From Bordetella parapertussis (GTDB lineage Bacteria; Pseudomonadota; Gammaproteobacteria; Burkholderiales; Burkholderiaceae_C): a DNA stretch of 35,790 nt. The DNA lies in the NCBI GenBank assembly GCA_945878065.1, contig CAMDXA010000020.1:1-35790 (forward strand), in the 5' to 3' direction. Within the stretch, counting starts at the first letter, position 1, and each line of letters opens with the position of its first letter. Shown in pieces: positions 1 through 8,051 of this stretch. Both the position numbers and the translations under genes were made by a program. A model generated the notes under the pieces. It saw nothing but the letters and a program-made list of their open reading frames with translations, had not been told where the DNA came from and made no database searches.

Positions 1-112
1 GGAAACCATACGAAACTGGGAGCAAGGTAAACGCAGCCCAACAGGTGCGGCAAAGGCTTTATTAAAAATCCTAGATAAAGCGCCAGAGGCAGCTTTGGCT
101 GCTTTGCACTGA
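1..112 (+). CDS. HTH-type antitoxin, C-terminal end (HigA/NadS family), partial
   Basis: This is the 3' end of a gene whose start lies outside the window. The frame from base 2 reads 36 residues, ending in TGA at 110-112. It contains IRNWEQGKRSPTGAAKALL, which is the recognition-helix end of an XRE/Cro-type helix-turn-helix as found in HigA-2/NadS antitoxins, followed by the usual short Leu-Ala-rich tail (ILDKAPEAALAAL). Members of this family neutralise a RelE/HigB-type mRNA interferase and repress their own operon. The toxin gene, normally just upstream, cannot be seen. The gene converges on the oxidase gene with a single base between the two stop codons. The family call is firm on motif grounds; the exact subfamily is inferred. 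Confidence 0.75.
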   Translation, partial: ETIRNWEQGKRSPTGAAKALLKILDKAPEAALAALH

Positions 113-113
113 A

Positions 114-1628
114 TCAAAACCTCGGCAACTCCGGGTGACTCAACTGCCCGCCGCGCACCAGCATCTTGCCGTACTCGGCGCAGCGTTGCAGTGTCGGTAT
201 CACTTTGCCGGGGTTGAGCAAACCGCTCGGGTCGAACGCGCGTTTCACGCCGAACATTTGCTCGTTTTCCGCGGCTGAAAACTGCACGCACATGGAGTTG
301 AGTTTTTCCACGCCTACACCGTGTTCGCCGGTCACCGTGCCGCCCATGGCCACACTGGTTTCCAAAATATCCGCGCCGAATAATTCACAGCGGTGCAACT
401 GGTCGGGGTCGTTGGCATCAAAGAGAATGAGTGGATGCAAATTGCCGTCGCCTGCATGAAACACATTCGCGCAGCGCAAGCCGTATTTTTTTTCCATCTC
501 GCCAATCGCCAGCAGTATGTCGGCCAAGCGCCTGCGCGGAATGGTGGAATCCATGCACATGTAGTCCGGGCTGATGCGACCGCTGGCGGGGAACGCGTTT
601 TTGCGCCCGCTCCAAAATCTCAATCGTTCAGCTTCGTCTTTGCTGACCGCGATCGCGGTCGCGCCGCAGCCTTGCAATACCGCGCTCATGCGGCCGATTT
701 CTTCTTCCACTTCTTCGGGTGTGCCGTCGCTCTCGCACAGCAAAATCGCTTCGGCATTCAAGTCGTAGCCCGCATGCACAAAATCTTCCACGGCGGCGGT
801 CATGGGCTTGTCCATCATCTCTAAGCCCGCCGGAATAATGCCAGCCGCAATCACTGCTGCGACTGCGTCACCGGCTTTGCGCAAATCATCAAAGCTGGCC
901 ATGATGCAACGCGCCAGCTGCGGCTTGGGCGTGAGCTTGACCGTCACTTCCAGTGTGATGGCCAGCATGCCTTCAGAGCCGACCACCAGTGGCAGCAAAT
1001 CCAGGCCGGGCGCGTCCAGCGCATCGCCGCCGAACTCAATCCATTCGCCTTCGATCGTCAGGCCTTTGACCTTCATCACGTTGTGCAAGGTCAAACCGTA
1101 TTTCAAACAATGTACGCCGCCGGAGTTTTCCGCGACGTTGCCGCCAATGCTGCAAGCGATTTGGCTGGACGGATCAGGCGCGTAATACAAACCCAAAGGC
1201 GCGGCGGCCTCGCTGATGGCCAGATTGCGCACACCGCTGTGCACCACGGCGGTTCTGCTGTGCGCGTCCATTTTCAAAATACGGTTGAACTTGGCGAGTG
1301 ACAAGGTGACACCTTGCGCATGCGGCATGGCGCCCCCCGACAAGCCAGTACCGGCACCGCGCGCCACCACCGGCACGTGCAGTGCATGACACGTGCGCAA
1401 AACCGCTTGCACTTGTTCGTAGGTTTCGGGCAATGCCACGCACAAAGGGCGTTGGCGGTAAGCGGTCAAACCATCGCATTCATAAGGCGTGGTGTTTTCA
1501 GACGAAGACAAGACCGCGTGCGGGGGCAGCACCCGGCGCAATGCCGCAACCACTTGCGCGCTGCGCTCAGCCAAAGCCATGTCTTGCGATCGCAGGCTGT
1601 TCATTTCAGGGGAGGTCAATGCATTCAT
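114..1628 (-). CDS. FAD-linked oxidase, glycolate oxidase subunit GlcD / D-lactate dehydrogenase type
   Basis: This 504-residue protein belongs to the vanillyl-alcohol-oxidase flavoprotein superfamily. The FAD-binding half contains VARGAGTGLSGGAMPH (about residues 89-104) and an SEGMLAITLEVTVKLTP segment. The C-terminal substrate half contains HAGDGNLHPLILFD and GTVTGEHGVGVEKL, both hallmarks of GlcD and D-lactate dehydrogenases. The expected reaction is oxidation of glycolate or D-lactate to the 2-oxo acid, with electrons passed to the respiratory chain or a partner subunit. GlcE and GlcF are not adjacent here, so a stand-alone D-lactate or D-2-hydroxyacid dehydrogenase is at least as likely as a true glycolate oxidase subunit. 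Length is normal for the family. The ATG at 1628 starts the only reasonable reading frame. Confidence 0.88.
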   Translation of the reverse strand: MNALTSPEMNSLRSQDMALAERSAQVVAALRRVLPPHAVLSSSENTTPYECDGLTAYRQRPLCVALPETYEQVQAVLRTCHALHVPVVARGAGTGLSGGAMPHAQGVTLSLAKFNRILKMDAHSRTAVVHSGVRNLAISEAAAPLGLYYAPDPSSQIACSIGGNVAENSGGVHCLKYGLTLHNVMKVKGLTIEGEWIEFGGDALDAPGLDLLPLVVGSEGMLAITLEVTVKLTPKPQLARCIMASFDDLRKAGDAVAAVIAAGIIPAGLEMMDKPMTAAVEDFVHAGYDLNAEAILLCESDGTPEEVEEEIGRMSAVLQGCGATAIAVSKDEAERLRFWSGRKNAFPASGRISPDYMCMDSTIPRRRLADILLAIGEMEKKYGLRCANVFHAGDGNLHPLILFDANDPDQLHRCELFGADILETSVAMGGTVTGEHGVGVEKLNSMCVQFSAAENEQMFGVKRAFDPSGLLNPGKVIPTLQRCAEYGKMLVRGGQLSHPELPRF

Positions 1629-1811
1629 ACCGCTACTTTAAACCGAATGCCTGTTGGGGCCCACAAACAACAGCCATGTCCCTTTTTCAGGCCACTTGAA
1701 GCAGTTAAGCAAGAGGTATGCATCGCACGGGTTTGCAAGATGCGTTGGCGCACTGGCAGTGTCAAGAAACTCACAGCGAGTCAATACCGGTAGTTGAGTT
1801 GCTGTCGAAAA

Positions 1812-1841
1812 ACACCTTGTAAAGCGTGAATGCCAAGGTGT
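1812..1841. promoter_or_regulatory. Inverted repeat in the divergent spacer 1629-1944
   Basis: The 316-base spacer between the oxidase gene (minus) and the ClpP-like gene (plus) holds no convincing gene. It contains an 8-bp inverted repeat, ACACCTTG at 1812-1819 and CAAGGTGT at 1834-1841, separated by 14 bases. The stretch to 1905 is AT-rich with two copies of ATGCAT. An operator for either divergent gene, or a transcript hairpin, is possible. I could not assign a convincing -10/-35 pair. Confidence 0.3.
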
Positions 1842-1944
1842 GTATTTCATGCATTTCTTATTCGAAAAGCATGCATAAAAAATAACTGCGAATTGGCATT
1901 CGATTTGCCCATGAAGACCCATCAGTCATTGTTTGGAGTCCATC

Positions 1945-2688
1945 ATGTTCAATTCGTCAAATGCATGCAAATGGTTGCATTGTGTGTTCACCCGCATCAG
2001 CTTCAAAGCCTTTGGCTGGTGTGTGTTGTTGGGGTCTGGTTCGTTACCAGCACTTGCGATACAAATTCAGCGTATCGAGAGCGATGTGTTTGTCAGTGGT
2101 GACATCGTCGCCAACGACGACCTGAAATTGCGTGCGGAGTTTGAGGCTGCACCGGTCAAGCGTTTGATTTTGGTCAATTCGCGCGGCGGGCATTTGAATG
2201 CCAGTCTGAACATCGCGCGCTGGTTGGCCACACTACCTGTCACCACCTTGGTGTCGGGCCCCTGCTTGTCGGCCTGCTCATTGATTTTCATGGCGGGCAA
2301 AGAGCGCATGTATGCCACGGGTTTCGAGCCGCGTCTGACGGTGATTGGTATACACGGACCCAGCCTGCCGTTGACCGGGCAAATGTTGCCCGAGCGTGCC
2401 GGCGAAATGTTGGCGTTTTACAAAGAGCGCATGGGACCTAAATACGATGCGCAATTGCTGCACACCGCTTTGTATGAGATGAAAGACGCCTCGGGCTTTG
2501 TGTTGGTGAGGGAAATCAGCCGTAACCCACCCAAAGACCGCATCACCTTGCATTGCCCGACCGCTGGCACGCCGCGTTGGCGATGCACCGAGTACCCGCG
2601 TTTGGATGCGTTCACCTTGGGCTTGGTCACCGCCACAGAAACAGTGAGCTTGCAACTGCCGGACAGCATGCGCCCTAGAATGCTTTGA
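1945..2688 (+). CDS. Secreted ClpP-fold (crotonase-like) protein, function unknown
   Basis: This 247-residue protein has an N-terminal hydrophobic segment (about residues 20-38, ending SLPALA) that looks like a signal peptide, so it is probably periplasmic. Three stretches match the ClpP/SppA fold: VNSRGGHLNASLNIARWLA (residues 77-95), SGPCLSACSLIFMAG (104-118) and IGIHGP (134-139). By analogy with ClpP, Ser109 and His137 would be the catalytic serine and histidine, but no experimental homologue is known to me. Six cysteines suggest disulphides; C107 and C111 flank the putative nucleophile. The ATG at 1945 is preferred over an upstream in-frame TTG at 1933 because a GGAG ribosome site at 1935-1938 sits correctly before it. 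The gene runs 44 bases ahead of the aminotransferase gene and may be cotranscribed. Confidence 0.7.
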   Translation: MFNSSNACKWLHCVFTRISFKAFGWCVLLGSGSLPALAIQIQRIESDVFVSGDIVANDDLKLRAEFEAAPVKRLILVNSRGGHLNASLNIARWLATLPVTTLVSGPCLSACSLIFMAGKERMYATGFEPRLTVIGIHGPSLPLTGQMLPERAGEMLAFYKERMGPKYDAQLLHTALYEMKDASGFVLVREISRNPPKDRITLHCPTAGTPRWRCTEYPRLDAFTLGLVTATETVSLQLPDSMRPRML

Positions 2689-2732
2689 ACGCTTGCCAAG
2701 AGCAAGTGCATGAGCTTGCCAAGGAGACACAC

Positions 2733-4073
2733 ATGGGCGCCAGCGAAATTCCATTGCAACTGGACAACCTTTGGTTGCCGTTCACACCGAACCGAGATTT
2801 CCATCAGTTTCCCAGGGTGTTCAAGGCAGCGAGTGGGATGTACTTCACCACCAACGACGGGCAGCAAGTGCTCGACGGTATTTCCAGTTTGTGGTGTGTG
2901 GGCGCTGGCCACAACCGCCGCGAAATCAACGACGCCATCTACCAACAATTGCAAACGCTGGACTATTCCACCGCGTTTCAGTTTGGCAATGACCGCGCCT
3001 TTGAAGCGGCGCACATGCTGGCGCAATTGGCGCCCGGTGATTTGAACAAAGTGTTTTTCTGCACCTCGGGGTCAGAGGCGGCAGACACCTCGCTGAAAAT
3101 CGCGCTGGCCTACCACCGCGCACGTGGACAAGGGCAACGCAATGTTTTCATCGGTCGTGAGCGCGCTTACCATGGCGTGGGCTTTGGCGGCATGAGCGTG
3201 GGCGGTATTCCCGGCAACCGCAAAGCATTTGGCTCGGCGATGTTGCCCAAGGTCGACCATTTGCGCTTTATCCACGACCCGGTGAACCATGCGTATGTGC
3301 AAGGTGAATTGCCGGTGTTTGCAGAGGACTGGTTGCTCGAATTGGAGCAGCGCATTCTGCCGCTGCATGACCCGAGCAATGTGGCGGCCATCATTGTCGA
3401 GCCGGTGGCGGGCAGCGCCGGTTGGTACATACCGCCCAAGGGCTATCTGCAACGACTGCGACAAATATGCGACAAGCACGGCATCTTGTTGATCTTTGAT
3501 GAAGTCATCACCGGTTTCGGCCGCATGGGCACGCCGTTTGCCGCCGATTACTTTGGTGTCGTGCCGGACATGTTGAACTTTGCCAAATGCGTGACCAATG
3601 GCGTTATCCCATTGGGCGGTGTGATCTGTCGCGACGCGGTGTACGAGGCCGTGGTGCATACCGAGTCACCGGCACATGCCATCGAGTTCTCCCACGGTTA
3701 TACCTATTCAGGCCACCCTGTGGCGTGTGCGGCAGCAGTGGCCACCATGCGCTTGTTGGCCGAAGAAAAATTGTTTGACCGCGCCGCCAGCATGGGGCCG
3801 GTGCTGGGCGATGCCGTGCATTCCGCCATCCGAGGTTTACCAAATGTGGTGGGTATCCGCTCCTTGGGCTTGGCCGCGGCGGTGGAATTGAGTCCTTCTG
3901 ACAAAGGTGCAGGTCAGCGCGGTTATGCGGTCTTTTTGGATTGTTTAAAGCACGGTGTGTTGGTGCGCAGTGCCGGTGACAACATGGTGCTGGCCCCCGC
4001 TTATGTGGTGGAAAAGCCCCAGATTGAGCACATGGTCGATGTGCTGGCGCAGGCGATCAAGCGGGCGGCTTAA
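2733..4073 (+). CDS. Omega-amino acid:pyruvate aminotransferase (class III, PLP-dependent)
   Basis: This protein of 446 residues is a class III (fold type I) transaminase. It contains LWCVGAGHNRREIN, the cofactor-binding CTSGSEAADTSLKIA, YHGVGFGGMSVGG, then IFDEVITGFGRMG with the PLP-pyridine aspartate. FAKCVTNG follows, with Lys285 as the Schiff-base lysine. The closest known type is beta-alanine/omega-amino acid:pyruvate transaminase (EC 2.6.1.18), moving an amino group from beta-alanine, taurine-like or other omega-amines to pyruvate; the exact donor cannot be read from sequence. Start: the frame is open from 2685, but the ATG at 2733 is preceded by AAGGAGA at 2721-2727 and begins the family-like N-terminus. 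Confidence 0.88.
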   Translation: MGASEIPLQLDNLWLPFTPNRDFHQFPRVFKAASGMYFTTNDGQQVLDGISSLWCVGAGHNRREINDAIYQQLQTLDYSTAFQFGNDRAFEAAHMLAQLAPGDLNKVFFCTSGSEAADTSLKIALAYHRARGQGQRNVFIGRERAYHGVGFGGMSVGGIPGNRKAFGSAMLPKVDHLRFIHDPVNHAYVQGELPVFAEDWLLELEQRILPLHDPSNVAAIIVEPVAGSAGWYIPPKGYLQRLRQICDKHGILLIFDEVITGFGRMGTPFAADYFGVVPDMLNFAKCVTNGVIPLGGVICRDAVYEAVVHTESPAHAIEFSHGYTYSGHPVACAAAVATMRLLAEEKLFDRAASMGPVLGDAVHSAIRGLPNVVGIRSLGLAAAVELSPSDKGAGQRGYAVFLDCLKHGVLVRSAGDNMVLAPAYVVEKPQIEHMVDVLAQAIKRAA

Positions 4074-4094
4074 ATGGATGGAAAAGAGCGATGA

Positions 4095-4114
4095 AAACCC
4101 TTGACGCTGGGTTT
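4095..4114. terminator. Small hairpin between convergent genes
   Basis: AAACCC (4095-4100) and GGGTTT (4109-4114) can pair as a 6-bp stem with an 8-base loop. The hairpin lies between the aminotransferase stop and the end of the convergent DUF3108 gene, overlapping the latter's stop codon. It may end transcription from both sides, but there is no long T-tract, so the call is weak. Confidence 0.3.
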
Positions 4115-5300
4115 ATGGCCCTACCACTTTGCGCAAGCTTTGTTCGAACACATCCCCGTTAGATTGGGCAATGCGTACTTTCACCGGCAGATAGCCATGC
4201 GCTGGTGCCAACCACATGTCGGCGGTCTGGTCATGGTTTTGCAGCGGCAAGCGGCTGACTTTTAGCGCTGTCAATTTGCCTGCGGGCAGGTTCAATAGTT
4301 CGCTGTCAGCCACTTGAAAGGACCACAGCTCTGCGCTTTTGGATGACACGATTTGAAAGCTCAGTTGTTGTCCGGGTTGGCGCAATTCGGGTGAACCTGC
4401 CAGCAATGCGGCGAGTTGTGCAAACAGGCTCAAGCGGTCTTGTGCCGCTACTTGCAAGGCTTGCGGCGTGCTGTTGGCGCTGAACACCACTTGCCCCTTC
4501 TCGCGCTCGAAATGCGCAGCCAGTTCTTGTTTGTTTTTCTCGCCAAAGCGTTTGGGTTGCAGCCCTTGGGGGCCGAGCTGGCCGACGCTGGTTTGTATGC
4601 GCGAACCCAACAGCATGTGGCTGATGTCCAGTTTCATCTGGTAATTCACACTGTCATGTTGCCAGAGCAATTCACCACTTGCGTTGAAGCGCAGGCCTTT
4701 GCTTTCACCCACCACGTCATATTGAAATTTGACCGGCTGCGGCCAGACAAAGCGGGCTTGCGTCAGCCAAGGGGGTGCGGCAAGCGTGTCTGCGGTCACA
4801 GGTGCAGGCACAGGGGCAGGCACAGGAGTTTCTGCGGGTGGTGGTGCGTCGGGTGCTGCAGCTTGCGTGGGTTCGTTAAGGCTGTCAGCCGTGTCCACAG
4901 GGGGCTCGCTGTTGACGGCGTCTTCTGGTGCTGCGGTCTGTGTTTGTGCCACCGCTGTGTCCTCGCTAGGCATAGCCTCGGATGAAGCCGCGGGTTCGGG
5001 CTCAGTGGGCGCGGACGCCGGGACAGGACTGGGGGCATAAAACCCTTCTTCAGGCGCGCTGCGAGCGGGGCGGGGTTTGGCAGGTTTTCGAGGCGGCGCA
5101 AGCGTCGGCGCTGCCGCAGAGGCCACGACCTGGGGCGCGGCAGCTTGCCATTGCAAGCTCAGGCGGGTGGTGTCGCCCACTTGGGTCGGCCACGCCACGG
5201 ACAGGGCACGCAAACCGGCCAGGTGCACAAACAGCACCAACAACAGCAAAGCTGCCAGTGCAAGCCGGTGTTTCAAGGTCGGTGGATAGAATGCTTGCAT
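4113..5300 (-). CDS. DUF3108 domain protein with membrane anchor and Pro/Ala-rich linker
   Basis: The protein has 395 residues. An N-terminal membrane segment (LALAALLLLVLFVHLAGL, about residues 13-30) is followed by a long Ala/Pro/Glu-rich low-complexity linker (about residues 55-175). The C-terminal domain (about 190-395) has the strand pattern and motifs of DUF3108 (VKFQYDVVGESKGLRFNASGELLW; MKLDISHMLLGSRIQTS; LPLQNHDQTADMWLAP). DUF3108 proteins are envelope proteins of unknown biochemical role, with a beta-structure suited to lipid or polymer handling. An in-frame TTG at 5318 is possible, but the ATG at 5300 starts the natural signal-anchor and is preferred. That ATG overlaps the start codon of the divergent gene at 5299. 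Confidence 0.72.
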   Translation of the reverse strand: MQAFYPPTLKHRLALAALLLLVLFVHLAGLRALSVAWPTQVGDTTRLSLQWQAAAPQVVASAAAPTLAPPRKPAKPRPARSAPEEGFYAPSPVPASAPTEPEPAASSEAMPSEDTAVAQTQTAAPEDAVNSEPPVDTADSLNEPTQAAAPDAPPPAETPVPAPVPAPVTADTLAAPPWLTQARFVWPQPVKFQYDVVGESKGLRFNASGELLWQHDSVNYQMKLDISHMLLGSRIQTSVGQLGPQGLQPKRFGEKNKQELAAHFEREKGQVVFSANSTPQALQVAAQDRLSLFAQLAALLAGSPELRQPGQQLSFQIVSSKSAELWSFQVADSELLNLPAGKLTALKVSRLPLQNHDQTADMWLAPAHGYLPVKVRIAQSNGDVFEQSLRKVVGP

Positions 5301-6309
5301 GAAATTAGCGACATACAAAGACGGGTCACGCGATGGACAACTGGTGGTGGTTTCCAGAGATTTAAGCAGTGCCCATTATGCGAGTGGTATGGCCCAACGT
5401 TTGCAGCAGGTGCTGGACGACTGGAATTTTTTATCGCCGCAACTGCAAGACATTTACCAAACCTTGAACCAGGGCAAAGCCCGGCATGCCTTCCCGTTTG
5501 ATCCCAAGATGTGCATGGCACCGCTGCCGCGTGCCTACCAATGGGCGGACGGCTCTGCCTATATGAACCATGTGGAGTTGGTACGCGCTTCGCGCAACAG
5601 CGAAGTACCGGCCAATTTTTATGAAGACCCGTTGATGTACCAAGGCGGCAGCGATGATTTTTTGGGCCCGTGCGATGACATCATTGCCGTCAGCACCGAC
5701 CACGGTATCGATTTTGAAGCGGAAGTCACGGTGATCACAGGCGACGTGCCCATGCAGTGCAGCGCGGATGAAGCCTTGGAAAGTATCCGCTTGGTCATGT
5801 TGGCCAATGATGTGTCATTGCGCCGTTTGATCCCGGGCGAGTTGGCGAAAAACTTCGGGTTCTTGCAGGGCAAGCCTGCCACCGCTTTCAGCCCTGTGGC
5901 GGTGACGCCGGATGAACTCGGCAGTGCCTGGCAACACGGCCGTTTGCACCTGACCATGCGGGTCGATTGGAACGACAAACGCGTGGGCATGTGCGACGCT
6001 GGCCCCGAGATGACATTTCACTTCGGCCAGTTGATTGCCCACTTGGCCAAAACGCGCAATGTGCGCGCCGGCAGCATCATCGGCAGCGGCACAGTCAGCA
6101 ACAAAGCCATTGAGAAAGAGGGCCGCAAAGACTGGCCCAAAGGTTACAGCTGCATTGCCGAAAAACGCGCCATTGAAACGATTTTGGATGGCAAAGCACA
6201 CACCGAATTCATGCAATTCGGTGACACCGTGCGCATCGAAATGAAAGACAAGGACGGCCACAGCGTGTTTGGCGCCATTGATCAAAAAGTCTCGCTGCTG
6301 CGGGCTTGA
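5299..6309 (+). CDS. Fumarylacetoacetate hydrolase family protein
   Basis: This protein of 336 residues begins with the family-typical MKLATYKDGSRDGQLVVVS. It continues with FDPKMCMAPLPRAYQWADGS, DHGIDFEAEVTVITGDVP (metal-binding acidic residues) and GSIIGSGTVSNKAIEKEG near the C-terminus. The family hydrolyses or decarboxylates beta-diketo acids such as fumarylacetoacetate in aromatic amino acid breakdown. The 2-ring N-terminal extension seen here is shared by long FAH-like proteins in beta-proteobacteria, so fumarylacetoacetase is possible but not proven; no homogentisate dioxygenase gene is nearby. The ATG at 5299-5301 shares the palindrome CATG with the start codon of the divergent DUF3108 gene, so the promoters must lie inside the opposite coding regions. 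Confidence 0.83.
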   Translation: MKLATYKDGSRDGQLVVVSRDLSSAHYASGMAQRLQQVLDDWNFLSPQLQDIYQTLNQGKARHAFPFDPKMCMAPLPRAYQWADGSAYMNHVELVRASRNSEVPANFYEDPLMYQGGSDDFLGPCDDIIAVSTDHGIDFEAEVTVITGDVPMQCSADEALESIRLVMLANDVSLRRLIPGELAKNFGFLQGKPATAFSPVAVTPDELGSAWQHGRLHLTMRVDWNDKRVGMCDAGPEMTFHFGQLIAHLAKTRNVRAGSIIGSGTVSNKAIEKEGRKDWPKGYSCIAEKRAIETILDGKAHTEFMQFGDTVRIEMKDKDGHSVFGAIDQKVSLLRA

Positions 6310-6353
6310 TGCATCGCCCCTAAACACGGTTTGTTGGCGCTGACGACAGCCTG

Positions 6354-6728
6354 TTACACCTGACCTGGGTCGGCGGCCATTTGGTCAAATTTTTTGAAAT
6401 ATTGGCGCGCCATCGCCACCAACTGGGCATCACTGGGATGGTCGCTCGCCACGTTGTCCACAATGGCATGTGCCGCGCCTTTGGCATGCAAGTTACACCA
6501 CTGTTTGAACTCGGTACGCGCTGCGCCGGGACCGGTCAACAACACCTCGTGCGTACCGGTCAGTTGATCGCTGACTTCTTTGAAAAAAGAATGCGCGTCG
6601 GTGTGCTTGCCTTGGTGGCTGTGGTGACTGCGGGAACGGATGCGTTGCGCTTCTACATGTTCGCGGTCAAACATCAGCACATGCGCTTCTTGGTGGTCTA
6701 TCCAGACGATGGCGTGGTAGGTGGACAT
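6354..6728 (-). CDS. Small eRF1/Pelota-like 'translational machinery' protein
   Basis: This 124-residue protein opens with MSTYHAIVWIDHQEAHVLMF and contains HEVLLTGPGAARTEFKQW and HAIVDNVASDHPSDAQLVAMAR. That pattern resembles domain 3 of eRF1/Pelota and the bacterial proteins annotated as translational machinery or host-attachment-like proteins. A His/Ser-rich stretch (RSRSHHSHQGKHTDAH) lies near residues 32-47. The biochemical role is not established; ribosome-linked stress function is an inference from the fold. It starts 11 bases downstream of the DksA-like gene stop, with AAGAAAG as a ribosome site, so the two form a likely two-gene operon. Confidence 0.65.
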   Translation of the reverse strand: MSTYHAIVWIDHQEAHVLMFDREHVEAQRIRSRSHHSHQGKHTDAHSFFKEVSDQLTGTHEVLLTGPGAARTEFKQWCNLHAKGAAHAIVDNVASDHPSDAQLVAMARQYFKKFDQMAADPGQV

Positions 6729-6739
6729 GGTGTGCTTTC

Positions 6740-7111
6740 TTAATGGGCAACGTGTGCGGTTTCAAAAGTGGTTTGGCAAGCTGCGCAACGCAGGGCTTGG
6801 GGCGCGACTTGCAGACGTGCGTCAGATAGCGCATGGCCGCATGTCTGGCACAGCCCATACACGCCTTGGGTGATGCGATCCAGCGCGTCGTCAATGGTTT
6901 GCAATTGCGCAATTTCGTTTTCATCAATGGCAAACGCCAAGTCGCGTTGGCTGTTGATGAGCCCCGGGTCGTCTTGGGTATGGTCAAACTGCTCGAACGC
7001 CACCTCGGCGCGACTGACTTTGCCGTCGCGTTGCTCTGACATGCGCTCAAGCAAGGCTTCGCGCATGCGCTCCAAGGTTTGACGGTAGGCTTGTGTGGCA
7101 GGTGCTTTCAT
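6740..7111 (-). CDS. DksA/TraR-type zinc-finger transcription factor
   Basis: This protein of 123 residues has an N-terminal helical coiled-coil region (about residues 5-85) and a C-terminal C4 zinc finger, CQTC-x17-CAAC, as in DksA/TraR proteins. Such proteins bind the RNA polymerase secondary channel and tune transcription under stress. It is shorter than canonical DksA (about 150 residues) and lacks the usual DxxDxA coiled-coil tip; the middle region reads [12 protein letters not shown], so it is a DksA-like paralogue rather than DksA itself. The reading frame is open further upstream to 7708, but that part is the antisense shadow of the enoyl-CoA hydratase gene; the ATG at 7111 with a GAAAG site is the sensible start. 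Confidence 0.78.
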   Translation of the reverse strand: MKAPATQAYRQTLERMREALLERMSEQRDGKVSRAEVAFEQFDHTQDDPGLINSQRDLAFAIDENEIAQLQTIDDALDRITQGVYGLCQTCGHALSDARLQVAPQALRCAACQTTFETAHVAH

Positions 7112-7243
7112 GGCGTGCTTTCGTTCAACAGATGTCCCATCATGCGTTGGCTTTCCCGATGCGGGCTTGATCTTTGTCAACAAAGCCGTCGCTGGCCGGG
7201 CGCAAGGCACAATCTGGCCCATGGCAAACAAGACAATGGCACC

Positions 7244-8050
7244 ATGAAACAAATTGACTACAGCATTTACGACACATTGCGCATCACCCGCCGCGGGCCG
7301 AACGACAGCGTGCTCGATATTCAAATGAAAGCCGCCAACGGCAAACTGCCCACTGCAGGACACCACGGGCACGCCGATTTGTGCGAGATATGGCGTGACG
7401 TCGGCCGCGATGACAGCGTGCGTTGCGCGGTGCTGCGCGGCGAGGGCATGGGCTTTTCCGGCGGCGGCGACATGGCGTTGGTGCAAGACATGGCCCAGGA
7501 CTTTGAAGTGCGCACTCGCGTGTGGAAAGAAGCGCGTGACCTGGTCTACAACATCATCAACTGCGACAAGCCGGTGGTCAGCGCCATGCACGGCCCGGCG
7601 GTTGGTGCTGGTTTGGTGGCGGGTTTGCTGGCCGATATTTCGATTGCCGCCAAAAGCGCCAAGATTGTTGACGGACACACGCGCTTGGGTGTCGCCGCCG
7701 GTGACCACGCGGCCATCATCTGGCCTTTGCTGTGCGGCATGGCCAAAGCGAAATACTATTTGATGCTGTGCGAACCGGTCAGCGGCGAAGAGGCCGAGCG
7801 CATCGGTCTGGTGTCACTGTGTGTGGATGACGATAAGTTGCTGGACAAAGCCTATGAAGTGGCCGACAAACTCGCCGCTGGCAGCCAAACCGCGATTCGC
7901 TGGACCAAATACAGCTTGAACAACTGGTTGCGCCAAGCCGGGCCATCGTTTGACACCTCGCTGGCGCTGGAGTTCATGGGCTTTGGCGGCCCCGATGTGC
8001 GCGAAGGCGTGAATGCCATCAAAGAAAAAAGGCCGCCGCATTTCGGTTGA
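7244..8050 (+). CDS. Enoyl-CoA hydratase/isomerase family protein
   Basis: This 268-residue crotonase-fold protein has the two oxyanion-hole segments of the family: [15 protein letters not shown] (about residues 67-81) and [21 protein letters not shown] (about 110-130, shown in part). It is expected to act on acyl-CoA thioesters by hydration, isomerisation or related chemistry. The catalytic glutamates of classical enoyl-CoA hydratase are not obvious: [16 protein letters not shown] replaces the usual second-Glu region, with Asp at GDHA. The exact reaction is therefore open. The ATG at 7244 is chosen over the longer open frame (from 7079), which would give an unrelated N-terminus; its ribosome site is weak. 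The stop is one base from the tonB start, suggesting translational coupling. Confidence 0.8.
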   Translation: MKQIDYSIYDTLRITRRGPNDSVLDIQMKAANGKLPTAGHHGHADLCEIWRDVGRDDSVRCAVLRGEGMGFSGGGDMALVQDMAQDFEVRTRVWKEARDLVYNIINCDKPVVSAMHGPAVGAGLVAGLLADISIAAKSAKIVDGHTRLGVAAGDHAAIIWPLLCGMAKAKYYLMLCEPVSGEEAERIGLVSLCVDDDKLLDKAYEVADKLAAGSQTAIRWTKYSLNNWLRQAGPSFDTSLALEFMGFGGPDVREGVNAIKEKRPPHFG

Positions 8051-8051
8051 C

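Noticed and set aside
1638..1922. Minus-strand frame of 94 residues in the spacer between the oxidase and ClpP-like genes
   Set aside because: No ribosome site, no recognisable domain and an uneven composition; it overlaps the likely regulatory region.
7112..7708. Upstream extension of the DksA-like reading frame
   Set aside because: The extension lies antisense to the enoyl-CoA hydratase gene and has no family similarity; the zinc-finger protein starts naturally at 7111.
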